This document shows positions 1 through 7,456 of a stretch of DNA of 64,000 nucleotides, in pieces. Positions within the stretch are counted from its first letter, which is position 1, and each line of letters starts with the position of its first letter. Source of the DNA: Chryseobacterium paludis (GTDB lineage Bacteria > Bacteroidota > Bacteroidia > Flavobacteriales > Weeksellaceae); the NCBI RefSeq assembly GCF_025403485.1, contig NZ_CP099966.1:1798001-1862000 (forward strand), read 5' to 3'. The notes under the pieces are model-generated. The model saw only the letters and a program-made list of their open reading frames with translations, did no database searches and was not told where the DNA came from. Made by a program: the position numbers and the translations under genes.

Positions 1-651
1 TTCCCACCATTTAAACATCATTTTTCTAAAACGTTGTCTGTCATTACCCACTTCGTTATCCAGATATTTGTTATTTCCAACATAAAATGCCCACTCATAG
101 TTAGGATTTATGAAAATATTGTTTTCCATAGGAAGCCCCATTCCGGGTCTGTTTGCAACATAGGGAACAATAGTTTTAAGAGCCGGATGCAGTGTTTTAC
201 AAGCAGCCCATTGGGTAAAACCATTGTAACTTCCACCATACATTCCTATACTTCCATTATTCCATTTTTGTTTACTTATCCAATCAATTACATCATATGT
301 ATCATTGGCATCAAACTCATATGGATAAATTTCACTTGTACTGAATCTTTTTCCGCGAGTATAAGCAATAACACCAATATAGCCTTTATCCGCAGCATCT
401 TTCAAGCTTTGAAGATCTCCTCCTTTATCACGGACATATATTGTAAATTGAAAAATAACCGGAAGGGGCTGCGAAACTTCTTTTTTCTTTACTATCATTG
501 CGGAAATTTCCGCTCCATCCCGTGTTTTTATCATCACGCTATCCTGAATATCATAAAGACTTTCTTTATCTTTTATACGGGTTTCTTTTGTTTGCTGACT
601 ATAAAATATTCCAGATATACATAAGAAAAGAAAGAGCAGATATTTTAACAT
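1..651 (-). CDS. CocE/NonD-family serine hydrolase, 5' part only
   Basis: The reading frame is open from an ATG at 651 to the window edge, so 217 N-terminal residues are visible and the C-terminus lies outside. A short signal peptide (hydrophobic stretch ending near YSQQ) is followed by a segment on hydrolysing a target with drastically modified DGAEISAMI, as in the X-Pro dipeptidyl-peptidase S15/CocE alpha/beta-hydrolase family. The nucleophile elbow is visible as YGGSYNG with the serine at about residue 160, preceded by the family-typical DTYDVIDWI. Members cleave esters or N-terminal dipeptides; which one applies here cannot be told. Export to the periplasm is predicted. It stands alone, with a terminator-bearing gene upstream. 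Confidence 0.85.
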   Translation of the reverse strand, partial: MLKYLLFLFLCISGIFYSQQTKETRIKDKESLYDIQDSVMIKTRDGAEISAMIVKKKEVSQPLPVIFQFTIYVRDKGGDLQSLKDAADKGYIGVIAYTRGKRFSTSEIYPYEFDANDTYDVIDWISKQKWNNGSIGMYGGSYNGFTQWAACKTLHPALKTIVPYVANRPGMGLPMENNIFINPNYEWAFYVGNNKYLDNEVGNDRQRFRKMMFKWWE

Positions 652-737
652 TTAAATTTTATTTGGAGGTTATTAAGTTAGATCTCTGTTTATGAAAACA
701 ATTGAGAAATTCAAATCATTACATATTTTTATAAAAA

Positions 738-765
738 AAGAAGCCATTCATAAGAATGGCTTCTT
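738..765 (-). terminator. Rho-independent terminator after the 769-1182 gene
   Basis: An 11-bp perfect stem (738-748 with 755-765) with a 6-nt loop follows the minus-strand gene and on that strand runs into a T-rich tract. Confidence 0.8.
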
Positions 766-768
766 TAT

Positions 769-1182
769 CTATTGGTAGATTACGACATCATCTTTTTTAA
801 TTTGATAGCCTTTTTTCTTGTAGGGAACTAAAACATAACTTTCTTTAATATAGCTTCCGCTTTTCCAGATTTTACCTTTTCCTTCTTTTGTAAGGATGAT
901 ACTTTTCGCATTTCCATTTGGAATGAAAATCTCAGCTCGTTTCATATCTTTACTAAAAATAACAGCTGTCATTGTGGAGTAACTTTTATCTGAGCTTACT
1001 TCATTTAATTTGATTTTCTGTTCGAAAACTCTTACACAATCATTCTTGATTTGTGAATAGGTATAACCTGCAGAACCGATACAGCCATGCACATCTCTGT
1101 CACCTCCCAAAACGGGCTTTTTTTGTTGTGCAAAAACTAAAGAACCTAGGAACATCGCGCTGAATAAAATTGTTTTTTTCAT
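769..1182 (-). CDS. Small secreted protein of unknown function
   Basis: A 137-residue protein with a clear signal peptide (MKKTILFSAMFLGSLVFAQ). Right after it comes a conserved-looking cysteine segment, GGDRDVHGCIGSAGYTY, with a second cysteine about 13 residues on (NDCVR). This pattern recurs in small exported Bacteroidetes proteins of unknown role. The remaining roughly 90 residues are beta-rich and lysine-rich. The two cysteines could form a disulphide in the periplasm. It is a single-gene unit with its own terminator. No function is assigned. Confidence 0.75.
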   Translation of the reverse strand: MKKTILFSAMFLGSLVFAQQKKPVLGGDRDVHGCIGSAGYTYSQIKNDCVRVFEQKIKLNEVSSDKSYSTMTAVIFSKDMKRAEIFIPNGNAKSIILTKEGKGKIWKSGSYIKESYVLVPYKKKGYQIKKDDVVIYQ

Positions 1183-1264
1183 ATTTTAATTATTAATGTT
1201 TTTCATTTGCTAAAAAGTGTGCCAAAAATATGGTATTAGTTAATTTAATTGTAAGATACAAAAA

Positions 1265-1287
1265 AAGCCATTCAAAATGAATGGCTT
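1265..1287 (-). terminator. Terminator hairpin at the end of the glucan-utilisation operon
   Basis: A 10-bp perfect stem (1265-1274/1278-1287) with a 3-nt loop, A-rich on the plus strand and so a T tract for minus-strand transcripts. It lies 10 nt past the GH3 stop codon. Confidence 0.8.
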
Positions 1288-1296
1288 ATAATAATA

Positions 1297-3627
1297 TTAT
1301 TTACTCCAATTAATTTTTGAATGTTTTACATCCTCTGAATTGGTTCCGATCATCAAATCAAACTCTCCCGGTTCCCAATCATACTTCAGATCTCCATTGT
1401 AGAATTTCAGATTTTCAGGTGTAATATCGAAAGTAACTTTCTTAGACTCTCCTTTTTTCAGGAAAACCTTCTGAAATCCTTTCAATTCTTTTACCGGTCT
1501 GGTAATGCTTCCTACCATATCCCTGATATACAACTGTACAACTTCTGCTCCATCATAATTTCCAGCGTTTGTTACCGTGACAGAAGCCTGAACAGTCTGG
1601 TTTCCTTTTGGATTGGAATTAGAAACACTAAGATCAGAATAATTGAATTTTGTATAACTCAAACCATAACCAAACGGATATAGAGGGGTATTACACTCGT
1701 CCATATAATTGGAACGGAATCTTTGATATTCACATTTATCTACAAGATCCTGACTTAACGGGCGACCAGTATTTTTAGCGTTATAATAAATTGGAACCTG
1801 ACCGAGACTTCTTGGGAAGGTCATTGGTAATTTCCCTGAAGGGTTTACTTTTCCGAACAGAACATCTGAAATTGCATTTCCTGCTTCTGAACCTGAGAAC
1901 CAAACATTCAAAATAGCGTCGGGAGTATCTTTCACATTCGTTAGTGCCAAAGGACGTCCCGTGAAAAGAACCATTGCTATTGGCTTTCCTGTTTTCTTTA
2001 ATTCATTTAGCAAATCAACCTGAGATTGAGGGATCGTAATTTCAGTTCTTGAAGAAGATTCTCCACTCATTTCAGCAGATTCTCCAATGGCCAAAACAAT
2101 AACATCAGCTTTATTAGCAACATCTACCGCTTCCTTTAAAAGAACTTCTTTTGAACGCGCATCTCTATCGGTTTTCTTTCCATGCGCTGCATAGATATCT
2201 TCTAATTTAGCACTATAATCGATATTTGCTCCTTTAGCAGAAATAAATTTCACTTCTTTTCCAAAATTATCCTGAAGGCCTTTCATTAATGCAACTGACT
2301 GATCATGTTTTGCAGCAACACTCCATGTTCCTGCCATATTCAATGAGTTATTTACCAATGGTCCTATTACAGCTACAGTTCCTGATTTTTTCAAAGGAAG
2401 AACCTGATTGTCATTTTTCATCAACACCATCGACTGAGCTGCTGCATTTCTGGCAATGGTGCGGTTTTCAAGATTATAAACCTCTTTTGCTGCTAATTTT
2501 GCATCACCATAACGATAAGGATCATCAAACAGTCCCAGATCATATTTAGCTTCAAGAATTCTTTTGGCAGCCATATCTATCTCAGCCTGAGTAATCTTTC
2601 CTTCTGATAAAGATTTTTTTAAAGTCGTTAAAAAACCTTCACCTACCATATCCATATCCACTCCAGCTTTTAATGCTAAAGCAGAAACTTGCTGAAGATC
2701 TCCCATTCCGTGATCTACCATTTCATTGATTCCTGTATAATCGGTTACTACAAAACCTTTGAAGTTCCAGGTTTTTCTTAAAACATCGGTCTGAAGCCAT
2801 TTATTTCCGGTTGCAGGAACTCCATCAACTTCATTGAAAGAAGCCATTACCGAAGCTACCCCGGCATCAACAGCAGCTTTATAAGGTGGAAAATATTCAT
2901 TGAACATTCTCACATGGCTCATATCCACCGTGTTATAATCTCTCCCTGATTCTCCTGCTCCGTATAATGCAAAATGTTTTACACAAGCTAAAATAGTATT
3001 TCCAACAGAAAGATCCTTGCCCTGATATCCATAGACCATATTTTTCGCGATCTCACTTCCTAAATAAGGATCTTCTCCTGAACCTTCAGAAACTCTTCCC
3101 CATCTTGGTTCCCTGGAGATATCCACCATTGGCGAAAAAGTCCAGTTGATCCCATCAGAAGATGCTTCTCTCGCTGCTACTCTTGCAGATTGCTGAACTA
3201 AATTCATATCCCATGAAGCAGCCAATCCTAAAGGAATGGGAAAAGTAGTTTCATAACCGTGGATCACATCCATCCCGAAGATCAACGGAATTTTCAGACG
3301 GCTTTTTTCTACAGCCACTTTCTGAACTGCCCGAATTTTATCAGCTCCTTTTATATTGAATAGTCCGCCGACTAAACCTTGTTCTACTTTTTTACCTATA
3401 TCAGAACTTTGTGCCAGCCCCGTGGTAAAGTCTCCTGAGCTTGGTAAATTAAGCTGTCCTATTTTTTCATCTAAAGTCATTTTTGACAAAAGCTGATCGA
3501 CAAAAGCTTTTTTCTTCGTCTGATATTGAGCCGTTTGATAGGATTGAACAGGCTTTGTTACCATTTCCTGAGCCGAAAACACCGGTGAAAGTGCTAAAAT
3601 CGCTATTACAATTAACTTTTTACTCAT
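1297..3627 (-). CDS. bglX: Periplasmic GH3 beta-glucosidase
   Basis: A 776-residue glycoside hydrolase family 3 enzyme with a signal peptide (cut near FSAQ), the usual length for BglX. The N-terminal TIM-barrel carries KHFALYGAGESGRDY and the nucleophile segment GFVVTDYTG (Asp near residue 295). The second domain carries the general acid in EMSGESSSRTE (Glu near 522), and a C-terminal fibronectin-III-like domain ends in EPGEFDLMIG. It removes glucose from the non-reducing ends of beta-gluco-oligosaccharides. It is the last gene of the SusC/SusD/GH144 cluster, so sophoro-oligosaccharides (beta-1,2) are the likely substrate. That is inferred from the neighbours, because GH3 sequence alone does not fix linkage. 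Confidence 0.93.
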   Translation of the reverse strand: MSKKLIVIAILALSPVFSAQEMVTKPVQSYQTAQYQTKKKAFVDQLLSKMTLDEKIGQLNLPSSGDFTTGLAQSSDIGKKVEQGLVGGLFNIKGADKIRAVQKVAVEKSRLKIPLIFGMDVIHGYETTFPIPLGLAASWDMNLVQQSARVAAREASSDGINWTFSPMVDISREPRWGRVSEGSGEDPYLGSEIAKNMVYGYQGKDLSVGNTILACVKHFALYGAGESGRDYNTVDMSHVRMFNEYFPPYKAAVDAGVASVMASFNEVDGVPATGNKWLQTDVLRKTWNFKGFVVTDYTGINEMVDHGMGDLQQVSALALKAGVDMDMVGEGFLTTLKKSLSEGKITQAEIDMAAKRILEAKYDLGLFDDPYRYGDAKLAAKEVYNLENRTIARNAAAQSMVLMKNDNQVLPLKKSGTVAVIGPLVNNSLNMAGTWSVAAKHDQSVALMKGLQDNFGKEVKFISAKGANIDYSAKLEDIYAAHGKKTDRDARSKEVLLKEAVDVANKADVIVLAIGESAEMSGESSSRTEITIPQSQVDLLNELKKTGKPIAMVLFTGRPLALTNVKDTPDAILNVWFSGSEAGNAISDVLFGKVNPSGKLPMTFPRSLGQVPIYYNAKNTGRPLSQDLVDKCEYQRFRSNYMDECNTPLYPFGYGLSYTKFNYSDLSVSNSNPKGNQTVQASVTVTNAGNYDGAEVVQLYIRDMVGSITRPVKELKGFQKVFLKKGESKKVTFDITPENLKFYNGDLKYDWEPGEFDLMIGTNSEDVKHSKINWSK

Positions 3628-3787
3628 TTTATCTTCATTTTTTATTGTATTCGTGAATTCTAGATTTCATCAATCTATCTTCTTAAATTATCGTTCTAAT
3701 TTTATTATTTTACAGTTAAAGGCAGAGACGTATTTTTCTAACAATCTTTACGCTTTTAAGATGAGAGTGCTTCTTTTACTAAAGCTT

Positions 3788-4492
3788 TTAATTTCTCTTC
3801 TTGGATAACATCCATTCATATAACTTAGGATCTGAATAGGTAGAATCCCAGGAGTTATGATTGTCATTAGGGAAAATAATCAATTCAGCAGTTGGATTTA
3901 CCGGATGTAGTTTCTGATAAAACCTAAAAGCATTTTCCGGTAAAACGATATCATCCATTCCACCATGAAAAATTTTCATATTAAGATCTTTATACTGATT
4001 GATATTTGCTGTCATTATTTGGTCTGTTGGTGCACAGACAGGAACTACCGCAGCAAACATTTCAGGATGTTCCATAGCCAGTTTCAAAGTTCCCCAGCCT
4101 CCCAATGAAAGACCTGTAAGGTAAATTCTGGAAGCATCAATTTTATATTTCCTTTGAATCTCTTTAATCAGGTTGTAAATAGTTACTGTATCCCACCAAC
4201 TGTCAGCCGGACATTGAGGCGCTAAAATAGCCACAGGTTCCTTTATCAGATTTTTATACGTAAAGGGACTGTGGGCTTTTACCATTTCCAGATCTGTTCC
4301 TCTTTCTCCGGATCCGTGAAGAAAGACGATCAAAGGAATATTGCCTTTTACTTTTTGAGGATAGTCTAAAATATAAGATACCTTTTCAGCTCTTTTAAAT
4401 TCTTTATTGAGCTCAGCCTTTATTTCCTGGGCACTCAAATTCAGTGAAAAGGGTAAAAGTAAAAAAAGCAGTTGGTGTAGTTTAAATTTCAT
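3788..4492 (-). CDS. Exported alpha/beta-hydrolase esterase of the glucan locus
   Basis: A 234-residue secreted protein (signal peptide ending LSAQ) of the phospholipase/carboxylesterase (dienelactone hydrolase-like) group. HGSGERG forms the oxyanion region, TGLSLGGWG holds the nucleophile (Ser near 128), GGMDDIVLP the aspartate (near 179) and NDNHNSWDS the histidine (near 211). It lies between the GH144 and GH3 genes on the same strand, with 78 nt to the upstream gene and 160 nt to the next. It may remove acyl substituents (for example acetyl or succinyl groups) from the glucan. The substrate is inference. Confidence 0.82.
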   Translation of the reverse strand: MKFKLHQLLFLLLPFSLNLSAQEIKAELNKEFKRAEKVSYILDYPQKVKGNIPLIVFLHGSGERGTDLEMVKAHSPFTYKNLIKEPVAILAPQCPADSWWDTVTIYNLIKEIQRKYKIDASRIYLTGLSLGGWGTLKLAMEHPEMFAAVVPVCAPTDQIMTANINQYKDLNMKIFHGGMDDIVLPENAFRFYQKLHPVNPTAELIIFPNDNHNSWDSTYSDPKLYEWMLSKKRN

Positions 4493-4570
4493 ATAATATT
4501 TCCTATTTTGATTAAAGTCAAATGTATTAATTCATTTTTTTAATAAAAATTTCCATGATGAAAATAACAT

Positions 4571-5953
4571 TTATTTAATCCCATATTTTGTAGATTGGAA
4601 GCTTAATTTTTTAAGTCCTTGTTGAATTTCCGGAGCATTCATAAATAATTTCCATAAAAATCCAGTTCTGTAGTTTTCTATCATTGGAGCAATTGTTCCC
4701 TGATCTATTGCTAAATATCTTGGTGTAAACCAATTGTTATAATTGATCGATGTTGCATCATAAGGCCCTGCTGATCCTACAAATTCAGGTTTTCGCGTAT
4801 AGATGAATTTCAAGAAATCCATTGATTCTTTCGGTGAATAAGGAAAACTACTCAACGCAGCTGTTGGAGAAATTATTCCATGATCATTCTGAGGAAAATG
4901 AGCATTATACCCTGTACTTCCATCTTCATTTCTGGAATAGCTCGCTGTAAGCCCCCAATAATCTGGACCATATCCTTTCCATTGTTTTGGATTTTCAACA
5001 CAGTACTTATAGTCGATAAGAACCTGGTTTTTATTTAGATCAAAATAGTTTTTAATCAATTTATCAGACAAACCTCTCGGATCTAATCCGATATATGAAT
5101 AATGTGCCCAGAACAAAGGTCCACCATATTCTTCCGCATAATTGTGCTTTACATACATTGGAAGCCCATACTTCGTTTTGTCCGAAAGGAAAGTTCCATT
5201 TCTTGTCCATCCTTTATAGTAGGTTTCAGCATCAATAGAATAAGTGGGTGATGAAGCAGCTAAGATATAAGTGATCATACACTCGTTATAGCCTTCCAGA
5301 GGAAAATTCATTTCCCATTGATACTCCGGTGACCAGTGCCAGTACAATACTTTTTCACCACCTTTGGTATACCAGTTCCATTGAATTCCTTTCCATAACT
5401 CATCGCATTTCTTAGCCAGTGCTTTTTCTTCGGCATTTCCGTTTTTAAAGTATTCACGAACCATTAAAATTCCTGAAGTTAAAAACGCTGTTTCTACTAA
5501 ATCTCCACCATTATCCTTTTTACCGAAAGGAACAGTCTTTCCAGTTTCTCCATTGATCCAATGCGCCCAAGCTCCTTTATAACGATCAGCTTTTGCTAAA
5601 AAATCCATCATATTGGAGAGTCTTTTTACCGCTTCTTTTCGTGGAACAAAACCCCTTTCCACTCCGACTAATATAGTAGCTAAACCAAATCCTGATCCAC
5701 CTGTAGTCACTACATGTTTATCATGATCCGGGTAGATATCGTCTTCATGGTAGCGCTCCCTTCCCAACATAGAATGTGGTTCTGCATACTCCCAAAAATA
5801 CTTTAAAGCATCTTTCTGAACTTTATCCATCAGCTGCTCATCCGTAATATTACTTTTTACTGCTTCTTTTTTAACAAGTTCTTTATTCTGAACCTGAGCA
5901 TTACAGGAAAAAAATGATGCAACTGCAAGAATAGAAATAATTCCTAACTTCAT
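4571..5953 (-). CDS. GH144-type endo-beta-1,2-glucanase (Glycoamylase-domain lipoprotein)
   Basis: A 460-residue exported protein. The signal sequence ends in a lipobox-like ASFFSC, so it is probably a lipoprotein. The body matches the family long annotated as glucoamylase-like (PF10091), including TTGGSGFGLATILVG, GGDLVETAFL, NFPLEGYNECMITYILAA and the C-terminal PYDATSINYNNWF. Bacteroidetes members of this family were characterised as endo-beta-1,2-glucanases and placed in GH144 (from general knowledge). Here it would cut beta-1,2-glucan at the cell surface, upstream of the SusCD importer and the GH3 enzyme. A different linkage cannot be excluded from sequence alone. Confidence 0.85.
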   Translation of the reverse strand: MKLGIISILAVASFFSCNAQVQNKELVKKEAVKSNITDEQLMDKVQKDALKYFWEYAEPHSMLGRERYHEDDIYPDHDKHVVTTGGSGFGLATILVGVERGFVPRKEAVKRLSNMMDFLAKADRYKGAWAHWINGETGKTVPFGKKDNGGDLVETAFLTSGILMVREYFKNGNAEEKALAKKCDELWKGIQWNWYTKGGEKVLYWHWSPEYQWEMNFPLEGYNECMITYILAASSPTYSIDAETYYKGWTRNGTFLSDKTKYGLPMYVKHNYAEEYGGPLFWAHYSYIGLDPRGLSDKLIKNYFDLNKNQVLIDYKYCVENPKQWKGYGPDYWGLTASYSRNEDGSTGYNAHFPQNDHGIISPTAALSSFPYSPKESMDFLKFIYTRKPEFVGSAGPYDATSINYNNWFTPRYLAIDQGTIAPMIENYRTGFLWKLFMNAPEIQQGLKKLSFQSTKYGIK

Positions 5954-5983
5954 AAAATATACATTTTCATAGGATTAATTAAA

Positions 5984-6013
5984 AAAATAGCCAAAGTCAC
6001 CTTTGGCTATTTT
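5984..6013 (-). terminator. Hairpin between susD and the glucanase gene
   Basis: A 13-bp perfect stem (5984-5996/6001-6013) with a 4-nt loop and a following T-rich stretch on the minus strand. It could end or attenuate the susCD transcript before the enzyme genes, raising importer level relative to enzymes. Confidence 0.75.
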
Positions 6014-6026
6014 ATATAATAATAGA

Positions 6027-7445
6027 TTAATAACCTGGATTTTGAGTAAAGGCTCCATGGCTTTGATCCATTGCATCTAAAGGGATAGGAAATACTTCAT
6101 TTTTCCCTGCTTTAAATCCATAAGGTGCTAAAACTGTAGCAGCCTGTCCTGTTCTCACTAAGTCAACAAATCGGTCTCCTTCTAATGCCAGCTCTACTCT
6201 TCTTTCATGCCAGATCGCCGTTCTTAATGCAACCTGACCTGATGCAGTAGTTCCTGGTAAAGAAGCTCTTGTTCTTACCTTATTAAGATTTGTAGTTGCA
6301 GTAGCGGTATTACCCAACTCATTCGCTGCTTCTGCGTTGATCAATAGTATTTCAGCAAATCTTAATATTCTGATATTCTGAATAGATCCGTACCCACAAG
6401 CATTATTGTTTAAAGCTTTAGGAACATATACTTTTTGATTGTAGGTTGTAACTGATAATGGATCTCCCATAGCAATTAAATCTCCTTCCGGTGTCGTTTC
6501 ACCATTTCTAAGTATCGTCAGTTCTTTTCTAATATCACCTGCTTCAAAGGCATTTTCAAGTGCATTGGAAGGTGTAAAAAAGCCCCATCCAAATTGATCT
6601 CTAACCCCTTGAACTTCTGCATATTGACTTCCGCCGTACTGAGATGAACAACCACAATTTACTTCAAACACAGATTCTTTACCAAACTCACCTGCAGGCC
6701 TGAATAAATGGTTAAAATCCGGGTCCAGGTCATAACCCATAGCAATTACCTGGTTAGAAGTTTCATATGCTTTTTGCCAGTCTTTTTTATAAAGATAGAC
6801 CTTAGAAAGCAATCCTAATGCAGCTCCTTTAGTTACTCTTCCAAGATCTGAAGCAGGATACGTTTGAGGAAGAACTTCTGCCGCCGCAGTAAGATCAGAA
6901 ATAATAAAATTATAAACTTCTTCTACCGAATTTCTTGGTTTCTCATATACAGTCTCCACTTTATCATATATTGGTACACCCCCATAAATTCTAACTAAAT
7001 TAAAATAGAAATATGCTCTTAACATTTTAGCTTCAGCAATCAATCTATTTTTTAAAGTAGTGTCCATTTGTATTGCAGGGACATTCGTGATTACCTGATT
7101 TGTTCTGTTCACTGCCTGCCATTGTCCGATCCAATATCCTCTTACACCTTCATCACTCACTGTATAGGTAAAATTATCATATACATTAATGAAAGATGAA
7201 TCTCCAGGATTAGAACCTTTTAATACATCATCTGCCGGAACTCCGAAAACAAACTGATAAGGAAAAGCAGAATTTTCCCAGCTTCTTAGAAAACTGTAAA
7301 TAGCACTGGTTGCTTGTAAAGCATCATCTTGAGTCTTAAAAAATGATGACGCATCATTTACACCTTCCTGTTTTATGTCTAGATAATCGTCTTTACAACT
7401 TATAACAAGTGAAAATAAAGCGATTGATAAAAATATCTTTTTCAT
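6027..7445 (-). CDS. SusD/RagB-family glycan-binding lipoprotein
   Basis: A 472-residue lipoprotein (signal with lipobox SLVISC, then KDDYLDI). It has the SusD arrangement: an N-terminal segment with DALQATSAIYSFLR, the TPR-like core (LIAEAKMLRAYFYFNLVRIYGGVPI, quoted in part), and the C-terminal RRVELALEGDRFVDLVRTG that closes the family. SusD proteins sit on the outer surface as a lid over SusC and bind the incoming glycan. It lies 11 nt after its susC partner. The C-terminal end NPGY is intact and the length is typical. Confidence 0.95.
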   Translation of the reverse strand: MKKIFLSIALFSLVISCKDDYLDIKQEGVNDASSFFKTQDDALQATSAIYSFLRSWENSAFPYQFVFGVPADDVLKGSNPGDSSFINVYDNFTYTVSDEGVRGYWIGQWQAVNRTNQVITNVPAIQMDTTLKNRLIAEAKMLRAYFYFNLVRIYGGVPIYDKVETVYEKPRNSVEEVYNFIISDLTAAAEVLPQTYPASDLGRVTKGAALGLLSKVYLYKKDWQKAYETSNQVIAMGYDLDPDFNHLFRPAGEFGKESVFEVNCGCSSQYGGSQYAEVQGVRDQFGWGFFTPSNALENAFEAGDIRKELTILRNGETTPEGDLIAMGDPLSVTTYNQKVYVPKALNNNACGYGSIQNIRILRFAEILLINAEAANELGNTATATTNLNKVRTRASLPGTTASGQVALRTAIWHERRVELALEGDRFVDLVRTGQAATVLAPYGFKAGKNEVFPIPLDAMDQSHGAFTQNPGY

Positions 7446-7456
7446 AATGTTTCTTA

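Noticed and set aside
34..624. 196-codon plus-strand reading frame at the left edge
   Set aside because: It is the complement of a convincing CocE-type hydrolase gene on the minus strand; its translation has no family features.
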